This document shows positions 23,321 through 32,595 of a stretch of DNA of 64,000 bases, piece after piece. The translations under genes were made by a program, and so were the position numbers. Below the pieces are notes generated by a model. That model did not search any database. It was not told where the DNA came from and saw only the letters and a program-made list of their open reading frames with translations. Position 1 is the first letter of the stretch, and each line of letters opens with the position of its first letter. This stretch comes from Streptomyces sp. Ru73 (lineage in GTDB: Bacteria; Actinomycetota; Actinomycetes; Streptomycetales; Streptomycetaceae). The stretch lies in NCBI RefSeq assembly GCF_002920575.1, contig NZ_PQSQ01000026.1, forward strand, positions 1-64,000. The letters run 5' to 3'.

Positions 23321-26300
23321 GTGACCAGCAGCTCACCGGCGGTGGGCTGGAGTGCCGTACCGACCAGCGGCGGGGGCGGATCAGAGCCGCGCGGCTGAAC
23401 GGCATCGACGGGGTGGAGGTCGCCGACGACGGGGTGACGCTGACCGTCACGTTCCTGGGCAAGGCGCCGCACGGGCTGGGCCCGGAGAACGTCCGCATCG
23501 ACGGCGGGCGGCGGATCACCGGCATCGAGGCGCTGGAGGTGTCCGTCGAGCGGGAGGAGGACCCCGAGCTCGACGACCGGCTGCACGTCGTGCTGGACCG
23601 GGCCGGGGACACCTCGCGGTACCGGCTGTCCATCGTGGAGACCGATCCGTACGGGCGGCCGGGAACGGAGCCGTACGAGGGCTTCGACCAGCGGTACTTC
23701 AGCGCCGACTTCCGCTTCCGCACGGACTGCCCGAGCCCCTTCGACTGCGTCGACGAGGAGCCGGACTGCCCGGACACCTTCCGCCCCGCGCCGGTCATCG
23801 ACTACACCGCGCGGGACTACGAGACACTTCGGCGGCTGGTCCTGGACCGGCTGCGGCTGACCACGCCGGACTGGGCCGAGCGCAACCCCGCCGACCTGGG
23901 CACGACGCTGGTCGAGATGCTGGCGTACACCGCCGACCGGATCAGCTACCAGCAGGACGCGGTCGCCACGGAGGCGTACCTGGACACCGCGCGGCGGCGG
24001 GTGTCGGTCCGCCGGCACGTGCGGCTGATCGACTACCCGATGCACGACGGGTGCAGCGCACGCGCCTTCGTGTCCGTCGAGGTGGCCGACGACCTCGTGC
24101 TGCTCCCCGGCACCTTCCGGTTCGCCGCGGTGGACTTCCGTACGTACGGGCCGCGCGACCGGCCCGAGCCGGGCAGCGTCATCGACGACCGGGACCTGGC
24201 CGTGCTGGACGAGCGCGGCTCGGTGGAGGTCTTCGAGCCGGTCGGCGACGCGCCGCTGCGGCTGCGCCCCGCGCACAACGCGATCCGGCTGTGGACCTGG
24301 GGCGACGAGGTGTGCGCGCTGCCGAAGGGCGCGACCTCGGCGACGCTGCGGGACGCGTGGACGGACGAGGAGTGCACGGCACGGACGTTGAAGCTCGCCC
24401 CCGGTGACCTGCTGCTCTTCGAGGAGGTCAAGGGGCCGCGCACGGGCACGCCCGGTGACCAGGACCCCGCGCACCGGCAGGCCGTACGGCTGACCTCGGT
24501 CACCCCGGCCGTCGACCGGCTGGCGGACCAGCCGGTGCTGGAGGTCACCTGGGCGCAGGAGGACGCGCTGACGTTCCCGCTGTGCCTGTCCACGCGGGGC
24601 GGCAGCGACTGCGCGCCGGTGGCGGACGTGAGCGTGGCGCGCGGCAACGTCGTCCTCGTCGACCACGGCCGGTCGCTGGCCTTCGGGGCGGACCCGGAGG
24701 GCGTGCCGGAGACGGTGACCGTGCCGCCCGTACCGGCCGTGACCGGGTCCTGCGAGCCGCCCGCCTTCGGGTGCGCCGACCACAAGGACAGCGGGAACGC
24801 CACGGCGCGCACCATCCAGCACCTGCTGGACAAGACGCAGCACCACCGGGAGCTGACCGCCGACGACATCCGCGAGCTGTTCGAGGTGGTCGGCGAGGAG
24901 GCGACCGTACGGGCCGGGCTCGGCCTGGAACTGGCCGGGCAGCGGCGCGAGAAGGTCGTGCCGGGCACGGTGTACGCGCAGGCCGGAGCGTTGCGCACGC
25001 TGCTCGCGCAGTCCGTGTACCCGGGCATCGGGCCGCGCTTCCGGCCCCGGCTGCGCCACTCCCCCGTCGCCCGCACCGTGCCGTTCCCCCGCCCCGAGCT
25101 GGTGGCGGCCGGGCAGGCGGAGCGGCTGGCCGGGATACGGGAGCGGGTGCGCGAGCGGCTGGTGGAGCTGTGGCGCAGCGCGCGGGACCGGGACGGACTG
25201 GCGGAGGCGGAGATCGCCGAGCTGACGGTCCTCTTCGGGCTGCGCACGCTGGAACGGCTGGAGCTGCACCGGCACCCCGTGCGGGCGCTCCGGGAGCTGC
25301 TGCACCGCGGCGACCGGCTGCTGGCGGCCAAGCTGCGCCGGCTGGCGGTGCTGACCGCGCGGGCACGGGCCGGCACGGTGCTGGACGGCCGCATCGCCTG
25401 GGAGGTCGCGCACAGCTGGGGCCCGGCGTACGCGGCGGGCCTGCATCCGGACGAGCCGGTGCTGCACGGTCCGGCGGCCGATCTCGTGCCGGACCCGCGT
25501 GCCGCGCTGCCGGCCGTACGGATCGAGGACGGCGAGCACACCTGGGAGCCGCGCCGCGACCTGCTGGGCAGCGGGCCGCGGGACCGGCACTTCGTGGGCG
25601 AACTGGAGGACGACGGGCGGGTCGCGCTGCGGTTCGGCGACGGCCGGTACGGCGCGCGCCCGGAGCCCGGCAGCCGGCTCACGCTGCACTACCGGCTGGG
25701 CGGCGGCACGGCGGGCAACGTGGGCGCCGAGGCCATCAACCACCTGGTGCTCAGCCGCCCGGCGGAGGACACGGACGGCGGCGACCCGATGCCGGTGGCG
25801 GGCGTGCGCAATCCGCTGCCCGCCGTCGGGGGCGCCGAGCCGGAGCCGGTCGAGCAGGTGCGGCAGCTCGCGCCGCTGGACCTCAAGCGCACCCGCCGGC
25901 GGGCCGTCACCGCGGCGGACTACGCCGAGCTGGCGTCGGCGCTGCCCGGCGTGCAGCGCGCCGCGGCGGAGATCCGCTGGACGGGCAGCGTGCAGGAGGC
26001 GCACGTCGCGATCGACGCGGCGCGCACCGGCGAGCCCACGCCCGAGCTGCTGGACTCGGTGGCGTACGCGCTGGAGGGCTACCGGCGGATCGGACACGAC
26101 CTGGTCGTGGAGCCCGCGCGCACGGTGCCGCTGGACATCGAGGTCGAGGTCTGCGCGGCACCCGGCCATCAACACGGCCGGATCCTGGCCGAGTTGACCC
26201 GCGTGCTGGGCAGCCGCCGGCTGTCCGGCGGACGGCTGGGCTTCTTCCACCCGGACGCGCTGACGTTCGGCGAGCCGGTCCGGCTGAGCCGCCTCACCGC

Positions 26301-26490
26301 GGTGGCCGCCGCCGTGCCGGGCGTGGAGAGCGTACGGGTGACCCGGTTGCGGCGGATGTTCCACGAGGACAACGGAGAAGTGGAGGACGGTGTGCTGCGG
26401 CTCGGCCCGCTGGAGATCGCCGTGTGCGACAACGACCCGGAGCGGCCCGAGAACGGCCGGCTGGTCATCGAGCTCGGGGGTGCGCGATGA
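23317..26490 (+). CDS. CIS baseplate J family protein (gp6-like)
   Basis: A 1057-residue protein from ATG 23317. The DYTARDYETLRRLVLDRL, then ERNPADLGTTLVEMLAYTAD, then RISYQQDAVATEAYL run near residues 165-230 is the standard opening of large CIS baseplate J proteins. The C-terminal LKRTRRRAVTAADYAELASA, then LPGVQRAAAEIRW, and ALTFGEPVRLSRLTAVAAAV are the gpJ domain. It forms the wedge dimer of the baseplate with the next protein. The middle (about 470-760) holds a family-variable insertion rich in Arg/Leu helices. The 4-bp overlaps at both ends suggest fixed stoichiometry with its partners. Confidence 0.93.
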   Translation: MSDQQLTGGGLECRTDQRRGRIRAARLNGIDGVEVADDGVTLTVTFLGKAPHGLGPENVRIDGGRRITGIEALEVSVEREEDPELDDRLHVVLDRAGDTSRYRLSIVETDPYGRPGTEPYEGFDQRYFSADFRFRTDCPSPFDCVDEEPDCPDTFRPAPVIDYTARDYETLRRLVLDRLRLTTPDWAERNPADLGTTLVEMLAYTADRISYQQDAVATEAYLDTARRRVSVRRHVRLIDYPMHDGCSARAFVSVEVADDLVLLPGTFRFAAVDFRTYGPRDRPEPGSVIDDRDLAVLDERGSVEVFEPVGDAPLRLRPAHNAIRLWTWGDEVCALPKGATSATLRDAWTDEECTARTLKLAPGDLLLFEEVKGPRTGTPGDQDPAHRQAVRLTSVTPAVDRLADQPVLEVTWAQEDALTFPLCLSTRGGSDCAPVADVSVARGNVVLVDHGRSLAFGADPEGVPETVTVPPVPAVTGSCEPPAFGCADHKDSGNATARTIQHLLDKTQHHRELTADDIRELFEVVGEEATVRAGLGLELAGQRREKVVPGTVYAQAGALRTLLAQSVYPGIGPRFRPRLRHSPVARTVPFPRPELVAAGQAERLAGIRERVRERLVELWRSARDRDGLAEAEIAELTVLFGLRTLERLELHRHPVRALRELLHRGDRLLAAKLRRLAVLTARARAGTVLDGRIAWEVAHSWGPAYAAGLHPDEPVLHGPAADLVPDPRAALPAVRIEDGEHTWEPRRDLLGSGPRDRHFVGELEDDGRVALRFGDGRYGARPEPGSRLTLHYRLGGGTAGNVGAEAINHLVLSRPAEDTDGGDPMPVAGVRNPLPAVGGAEPEPVEQVRQLAPLDLKRTRRRAVTAADYAELASALPGVQRAAAEIRWTGSVQEAHVAIDAARTGEPTPELLDSVAYALEGYRRIGHDLVVEPARTVPLDIEVEVCAAPGHQHGRILAELTRVLGSRRLSGGRLGFFHPDALTFGEPVRLSRLTAVAAAVPGVESVRVTRLRRMFHEDNGEVEDGVLRLGPLEIAVCDNDPERPENGRLVIELGGAR

Positions 26491-29400
26491 GCGCCGCGTG
26501 CGGCTGCGGCTGCGGGGGCAGCGACGAGCGGCGCGCCCCGGACACCCTCTACAACCCGCCGGGGCGCACGGCCCTGGACTACCGCGTCGGTACGTACGGC
26601 ACGTTCCTGGCCGGGATGCTGGACCGGCTGGCCTCGCCCGCCTATCCGGCGCTGCGCGGCCTGACGGTCCGCACGCCCGACGATCCGGCGATCGGGCTGC
26701 TGGACGCCTGGGCGGTCCTCGGTGACGTACTGACCTTCCACAGCGAGCGGATCGCCGACGAGGGGTACCTGCGCACCGCCAACGAGCACCGGTCGCTCGC
26801 GCTGCTCGGGCGGCTGGTCGGGCACCGGCCGCGCCCCGGCGTCGCGGCCGACACCCACCTCGCGTACACCCTGGACAAGGACCCGCGCGCCGAGGACGTG
26901 CCGGTCGTCATCCCGCGCGGGGCGCGCAGCCACAGCGTGCCGGCGGCGACGGGCGAGGAGTCGCAGACCTTCGAGACGACGGAAGACCTCACCGCGCGCT
27001 GGGCGTGGAACGAGCTGAAGGTCCGCAGGCGGCGGCCCGCGCTGCTGGTGGCCGAGGACCTGAAGAAGCGGTCGGAGCTGTACGTCGCGGGCACGAACAC
27101 CTCCCTGCAGACCGGTGACCAGCTGCTCTTCGACTTCGGTGGCAAGGAGCAGCAGCTGCTCCCGGTCGCCAAGGTGCGGATCGACCGGGAGGAGGACGTC
27201 ACCGCGATCGGGCTGCGGCAGTCCGCGCCGCCCACGCTCAAGGAGCTGGTCGACGAGCTGAAGCAGTGGATCACCGAGCCGGAGGGCGGCGGCGACCCGG
27301 ACGACCCGGACGAGCCCGGGCCGCCCACCCCGGAGACGCCCAACCCGCGGCCGGTCAGCAAGCTCATCGAGACCTTCGACACCCAGGTGCTGGCGCCGCT
27401 GCGCAAGGACCTGGAGGGCGAGGCGGCCAAGACGCCGGCGGCCTTCGCGGCGCGGCTGGCCGGGCCGCACGAGCGGCTGGCCGAAGCACAGGCGCTGGCC
27501 GCGCCGTACGAGGAGGTCGCGGCCTGGTTCGAGCAGCTGGAAGCCGTGGTCGGCGAAATCCGGGAGCGGGCCGGGGACCTGGAGCCCGCGCGGACCGTGC
27601 CGCCGACGGCACCGCAGCCGAAGAAGGCGGGTGGCCCGCAGCCGGAAAGGGCCGGCGCCCCGCGGCCCACGCCCGCGCTGCGCGCCCTGGACGCGGTACT
27701 GCCCGCGCTCCGTACGAGCGTGGTGCGGCCCCCGTCCGGCGCGCGGTCCGTCTCGCGCGACCCCGGACGTCTCTTCGCGCCCGGCTCGGACCTCACCGCG
27801 CGGCTGCTGTCCGCGCTGGACCCGCGGCTGTCCGACGGGATGTACACCGCGTGGCGGCAGGCCGCGCCCGCGACGCCCGCCGCGCTCCGCGCGCTGCTGG
27901 CCATGCGGGTGACGGCCGCGCCCTTCGGGGCCACCGCGCCGCTGAAGCCGGTGCAGGACGAGCAGGGCCGGGTCATCCGCACCGCGGACTGGCCGCTCAC
28001 CGGCTCCGTGCTGACCAGCGTGCGGATCCTCTTCGACACGGCGGGCAAGGTGCCGGTGAAGGCGGAGTTCCAGCACGCCGAGACGGGCAACTCGGTGCAG
28101 TACACCGAGAACCTGCCGTCGGAGAACTCCTTCGACCTGGGCCCCGGCCGGGTCCAGGTGTCCACCCGTACCGGGCAGGACCGGGACCTGAGCTGGCTGA
28201 GCCGCCGGCCGACCGAGTCCCAGGAGCCGGGGGTGACCGTCCGGCTGCTCGCCGGGCTGCCCGAGCGCTCCCTGTTCGTCGCCCGCCCCGACGAGGACGG
28301 GAAGGTCGAGGTCGCGGTCAACAACGGTGACACGCGGACCTGGCACCTCTCGCCCGGCGAGAAGCAGCAGGTCCGGCACGGCGAGTACGAGGTGACGGTG
28401 CGGCGCACGCCGGGCAGTGAGCCGCCCGCCGTGGAGATCGGCATCGCCACCGTCCCCGAGCCCGCCAACCGCTACGTCCTGCCGCTGGACTCCGTCCAGG
28501 ACTCGATCACGGTCGGCAGCTGGGTGGCGATCCAGCGGCCCCGCAAGGGCGCCGAGGGGCCCGACGGCATCCCCGGCGACAAGAAGCTGGCGTTCGTCAC
28601 CACCCGCGTGACGGCCGTCCGCACCGCCGCGTACACCGACTTCGGGATCACCGGGCGCGGTACGGAGCTGACGCTGGCCGACCCGTGGCTGGACGAGCAC
28701 GACGTCGTGCTGTCGGCGATCCGGGACACCACCGTGCACGCCGGCGGCGAGCCGCTGCGGATGGCGGACGAACCGCTGGGCGAGGACGTGCACGGCAACG
28801 AGCTGGAGCTGGCCGACCTGTACGACGGCCTGCGTCCCGGCCGGTATCTCGTCGTCTCCGGCGAACGGACCGACATACCCGGCTCGGCCGGGGTGCGCGG
28901 CACCGAGCTGGCGGTGATCGCCGCGGTGGACCAGCGGTTGGACGAGGACGTGCCCGGCGACCATGTGCACACGGTGCTCACGCTCACCGCCGACCTCGCC
29001 TACCGGTACCGCCGCGACACCGTCCGCATCCAGGGCAACGTCGTGCCCGCCACCCACGGCGAGAGCCGCGACGAGCCGCTGGGCAGCGGCGACGCGGAGA
29101 AGACCAACCAGACGTTCGCGCTCTGGCAGTCCCCGCTCACCTGGCTGCCCGACGACAATCCGCTGGGCGCCACCCCCGAGCTGGAGATCCGGGTCGACGG
29201 GCTGCTCTGGCACCGGGTGGACAGCCTGGCCGGCCGCGGACCGCACGAGCGGGTGTACGTGCTGGGCGCGGCCGGGGACGGCCGGACGACGGTGACCTTC
29301 GGCGACGGCGTGCACGGCGCCCGGCTCCCTACCGGGCACGAGAACGTCCGCGCCCGCTACCGCTTCGGCACCGGCCGCGCCGCCAACGTGAAGGCGGGCC

Positions 29401-30293
29401 GCATCACGCAGGCGATCACCCGCCCGCTGGGCGTCACCGGCGTCACCAACCCGCAGCCCGCCACCGGCGGCGCGGACGCCGACGGGCCCGGGCTCACCCG
29501 CCGCACGGTCCCGCTCGCCGTCTCCGCGCTGGACCGGCTGGTCTCGCTCGCCGACTACGAGGACTTCGCGCGCTCCCGGGCCGGCATCGGGCGGGCCGCT
29601 GCGGCCGAACTGTACGACGGGCGGCGGCAGGTGCTGCACCTGACGGTGGCCGGCGTGGACGACAACCCGGTCGCCGCCGACGCCGAGGTGCTGCAGGCGC
29701 TGCGGTCCTCGCTGGCCGAGTACGGCGACGCGGCCCTGCCGGTCCGGGTCGACGTACGCGAGCTGGTCCTGCTCCTGCTGGTCGCCCGGATCAAGGTCCA
29801 GCCCGACCACTCCTGGGCTGCGGTCGAACCGCGGGTACGCGCCGCGCTGCTGCGCAGGCTCGGCTACGAGGGTCGCGAACTGGGGCAGCCGGCGCGGCTG
29901 TCGGAGGTGCTGGCCACAGCGCAGGCCGTGCCCGGCGTGGACTACGTGGACGTGGACGCCTTCACCGGCGTACCGGCCTCCGCCACGCCCGCCGACCTCG
30001 CCGGTCTCGCCGGCGAGCTGGCCGGGCCGCGCACCACGGTCCCGGCACGCGGCGCCACGTACGACGAGCGGACCTACCGGGTCACCGACGCGCAGGGCGA
30101 ATCGCTCAGCTCGGTCGCGGGCCGCAACGGCATCTCCCTCGCCGAACTGCTGCGCCTGAACCCGGACATCACCGACACCCGGCCGCTGGCCAAGGGCCGT
30201 TCGGTGTGTGTCTTCCGCGGCATCCGGCCTGCCCAGCTCGCGCTGTTCTCGCCGCAGGTCGCCGACACCATGATTCTGACGGAGGTCAAGTGA
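26487..30293 (+). CDS. CIS baseplate assembly protein (second J-like) with C-terminal LysM-like module
   Basis: A 1268-residue protein starting MSAACGCGCGGSDERRAPDT; the Cys-rich start (CGCGCG) is unusual. TALDYRVGTYGTFLAGMLDR, then LASPAYPALRGL, followed by DVLTFHSERIADEGYLRTA, is the signature of the second large baseplate protein of CIS loci. ALDRLVSLADYEDFARSRAG gives the gpJ-like domain near residue 1010. Residues ~370-460 are a Pro/Ala/Glu-rich linker. The last ~70 residues (YRVTDAQGESLSSVAGRNGI, then SLAELLRLNPDI) form a LysM-like motif, which could contact peptidoglycan or another wedge part. It overlaps the previous gene by 4 bp. Confidence 0.9.
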   Translation: MSAACGCGCGGSDERRAPDTLYNPPGRTALDYRVGTYGTFLAGMLDRLASPAYPALRGLTVRTPDDPAIGLLDAWAVLGDVLTFHSERIADEGYLRTANEHRSLALLGRLVGHRPRPGVAADTHLAYTLDKDPRAEDVPVVIPRGARSHSVPAATGEESQTFETTEDLTARWAWNELKVRRRRPALLVAEDLKKRSELYVAGTNTSLQTGDQLLFDFGGKEQQLLPVAKVRIDREEDVTAIGLRQSAPPTLKELVDELKQWITEPEGGGDPDDPDEPGPPTPETPNPRPVSKLIETFDTQVLAPLRKDLEGEAAKTPAAFAARLAGPHERLAEAQALAAPYEEVAAWFEQLEAVVGEIRERAGDLEPARTVPPTAPQPKKAGGPQPERAGAPRPTPALRALDAVLPALRTSVVRPPSGARSVSRDPGRLFAPGSDLTARLLSALDPRLSDGMYTAWRQAAPATPAALRALLAMRVTAAPFGATAPLKPVQDEQGRVIRTADWPLTGSVLTSVRILFDTAGKVPVKAEFQHAETGNSVQYTENLPSENSFDLGPGRVQVSTRTGQDRDLSWLSRRPTESQEPGVTVRLLAGLPERSLFVARPDEDGKVEVAVNNGDTRTWHLSPGEKQQVRHGEYEVTVRRTPGSEPPAVEIGIATVPEPANRYVLPLDSVQDSITVGSWVAIQRPRKGAEGPDGIPGDKKLAFVTTRVTAVRTAAYTDFGITGRGTELTLADPWLDEHDVVLSAIRDTTVHAGGEPLRMADEPLGEDVHGNELELADLYDGLRPGRYLVVSGERTDIPGSAGVRGTELAVIAAVDQRLDEDVPGDHVHTVLTLTADLAYRYRRDTVRIQGNVVPATHGESRDEPLGSGDAEKTNQTFALWQSPLTWLPDDNPLGATPELEIRVDGLLWHRVDSLAGRGPHERVYVLGAAGDGRTTVTFGDGVHGARLPTGHENVRARYRFGTGRAANVKAGRITQAITRPLGVTGVTNPQPATGGADADGPGLTRRTVPLAVSALDRLVSLADYEDFARSRAGIGRAAAAELYDGRRQVLHLTVAGVDDNPVAADAEVLQALRSSLAEYGDAALPVRVDVRELVLLLLVARIKVQPDHSWAAVEPRVRAALLRRLGYEGRELGQPARLSEVLATAQAVPGVDYVDVDAFTGVPASATPADLAGLAGELAGPRTTVPARGATYDERTYRVTDAQGESLSSVAGRNGISLAELLRLNPDITDTRPLAKGRSVCVFRGIRPAQLALFSPQVADTMILTEVK

Positions 30294-30333
30294 GGTCCGC
30301 CGACACCCTGACCACGACGACGGGGGGCAAGTG

Positions 30334-32517
30334 ATGTCCAGGGAGCCGGACGGGCTCGCGGAGCTGCTGCCGCAGTGGCACCGGATGCGGGACGCCGAGC
30401 AGGGCGAGCCCCTGCGCGCGCTGCTCGCCGTCATCGCGGAGCAGGTCGACCTCGTACGCGACGGGGTCGAGCAGCAGTACGACGACTGGTTCGTGGAGAC
30501 CGCCGCCGAGTGGGTGCTGCCCTACCTCGGCGACCTCGTGGGCTACACGCCGCTGCCCGGATACGAGCGGGTGCTGGCCACCGGCCTGAAGGACGGCGGG
30601 CTGCCGGACTCCTCGCGGCGGCGGCTGGCCGAGGCGCTGGCCCCGCGCCGCGACGTGGCGGCCACCGTCGCCAACCGGCGCCGCAAGGGCACTCTCGCGC
30701 TGCTGGAGGAGCTGTCCGCCGAGGTGGCCGGGTGGCCGGCGCGGGCCGTGGAGTTCTCCCGGCTGCTCGCGCACGGCCAGCCGGTGAAGCTGTACGGCTC
30801 GGGCACCCCGGCCGTCAACGAACGCAGGGCCGCGCGCGGCCGCACGGTGGACGTGCGGGACAGCGCCGCGCTGGACCTGGCGGGCGGCCCCTTCGGCACG
30901 GTCGCGCGCTCGGCGGACGTCCGCCGGGCCGACTCGCGGCGCCGCCAGGGCGACCCCTCCCCCGCCGGGGTGGGCCTGTACGTGTGGCGGCTCAAGCCGT
31001 ACTCGGTGACCCGGGCGCCCGCCTACTGCATCGACCGCGCCCGCAACCTGTACACGTTCTCCATCCTCGGCAACGACACCCCGCTGGTCACCAAGCCCGA
31101 GCCGGAGCCGTCGGCCACCCACATCGCGACCATCGACAACGTCCCGGCGTACGTCCGGCGGCGGCAGCTGCACGACCGGCTCGCCGACTACTACGGGCCG
31201 GGGAAGTCCTTCACGATCTGGCGGGACGGGCAGCAGGAGCCGGTCGACCCGTCCGACATCGTGGTCGCCGACCTCAGCGAGTGGCGCTACCGGCCCAAGC
31301 GCGGGCAGGTGGCCGTCGACCCGGAGCTGGGCCGGATCGCCTTCGGCTCGCGCTCGGCGCCGCGCCAGGGCGTGTGGGTGACGTACCACTACGCCTTCGC
31401 CGACGACCTGGGCGGCGGCGAGTACCTGCGCGAGCGCCGGACCCCGGCGGGCGCGGCCGTGTACCGGGTCGGGCCCGGCCAGACGTACCAGCGGATCATG
31501 GACGCCTTCGGGGCCTGGCAGCACGACCGGCGGGCCGGACGCTGCGGCCCCGACGGCATCATCGAGATCACTCACAGCGGCGCCTATCAGGAACAGCTGG
31601 ACTTCGACCTGGACCCGGGCGACCGCCTGGAGGTGCGCGCGGCCGAGGGCACCCGGCCGGTGATCCGGCTGCTGGACTGGTACAGCAACCGGCCCGACGC
31701 CCTCAACATCCGGGCGCAGGAGTCCGATTGCGCGGCGGGCGACCGCCCTCGGATGGTGCTCGACGGGCTGCTGATCACCGGCCGCGGCATCAACGTCCAG
31801 GGCCCGGTCGGCGCGCTGGCGCTGCGGCACTGCACGCTCGTGCCCGGCTGGTCGCTGGAGCCGGAGTGCCACCCGCACTCCCCCGACGAGCCCAGCCTCG
31901 TACTGGACCGCACGACCGCGTGCGTGGAGATCGACCGGACGATCCTCGGCACCATCGAGGTCATCGGCGACGAGGTCTCCACCGACCCGCTGGCCATCCA
32001 CATCCGGGACAGCATCCTGGACGCCACCGGACACGACCGCGAGGCGCTGTCCGCGCCCGACTGCCGGCACGCGCACGCGGTCCTGTACGCGCACCGCACC
32101 ACGGTGATCGGCGAGGTCCATGTGCACGCCGTGCAGATCGCGGAGAACTCGCTGTTCACCGGGCGGCTGCACGTCGCCCGGCGGCAGCTCGGCTGCCTCC
32201 GGTACTCCTACGTCCCGCCGGGCTCGCGCACCCCGCGCCGCTACCGCTGCCTGCCGGACCTGGCCGGCGCGGAACAGGCCGGTGCCGTACGGCCGGTCTT
32301 CCGCAGCGAGCGGTACGGCACACCCGCGTACGGGCAGCTCACCGCGCCGGACGCGGACGGCCCGGCCGGCGAGGGGTGCCGGCGCGCCGCCGAGGACGGC
32401 GCCGAGCTGGGCGCCTTCCACGACCTGTACCAGCCGCAGCGCGAGGACAGCCTGCGGGCGCGGCTCGCGGAGTACACACCGGCCGGCACGGACGCGGGGA
32501 TCCTCTTCGTGACCTGA
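30334..32517 (+). CDS. CIS tail protein I-like with beta-helix region (putative fibre/outer baseplate)
   Basis: A 727-residue protein from ATG 30334 (GTG 30331 is adjacent); GGGGGG at 30322-30327 serves as ribosome site. The N-terminal ~100 residues (LPQWHRMRDAEQGEPLRALL, DDWFVETAAEWVLPYLGDLV) match the tail-protein-I-like domain of CIS. From about residue 370 to 640 there are short alternating strands (IIEITHSGAYQEQLDF, NIRAQESD, LALRHCTLVPGWS, IHIRDSILDATG) typical of a right-handed parallel beta-helix. This suggests an outer baseplate or fibre-like part that meets the target surface or membrane. Between it and the previous stop lies a 14-codon frame (GTG 30290 to TGA 30332-30334). Confidence 0.82.
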   Translation: MSREPDGLAELLPQWHRMRDAEQGEPLRALLAVIAEQVDLVRDGVEQQYDDWFVETAAEWVLPYLGDLVGYTPLPGYERVLATGLKDGGLPDSSRRRLAEALAPRRDVAATVANRRRKGTLALLEELSAEVAGWPARAVEFSRLLAHGQPVKLYGSGTPAVNERRAARGRTVDVRDSAALDLAGGPFGTVARSADVRRADSRRRQGDPSPAGVGLYVWRLKPYSVTRAPAYCIDRARNLYTFSILGNDTPLVTKPEPEPSATHIATIDNVPAYVRRRQLHDRLADYYGPGKSFTIWRDGQQEPVDPSDIVVADLSEWRYRPKRGQVAVDPELGRIAFGSRSAPRQGVWVTYHYAFADDLGGGEYLRERRTPAGAAVYRVGPGQTYQRIMDAFGAWQHDRRAGRCGPDGIIEITHSGAYQEQLDFDLDPGDRLEVRAAEGTRPVIRLLDWYSNRPDALNIRAQESDCAAGDRPRMVLDGLLITGRGINVQGPVGALALRHCTLVPGWSLEPECHPHSPDEPSLVLDRTTACVEIDRTILGTIEVIGDEVSTDPLAIHIRDSILDATGHDREALSAPDCRHAHAVLYAHRTTVIGEVHVHAVQIAENSLFTGRLHVARRQLGCLRYSYVPPGSRTPRRYRCLPDLAGAEQAGAVRPVFRSERYGTPAYGQLTAPDADGPAGEGCRRAAEDGAELGAFHDLYQPQREDSLRARLAEYTPAGTDAGILFVT

Positions 32518-32595
32518 CGCCACCCGGGGCACCGACTCCCCGCCTCTGCCGACGACTTACCACCACGAGCTTCACCACGAGGGGGAACCCTTCTC

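Noticed and set aside
26169..30434. A 1421-codon minus frame opposite the baseplate gene
   Set aside because: Antisense shadow; the + strand product matches a CIS baseplate protein throughout.
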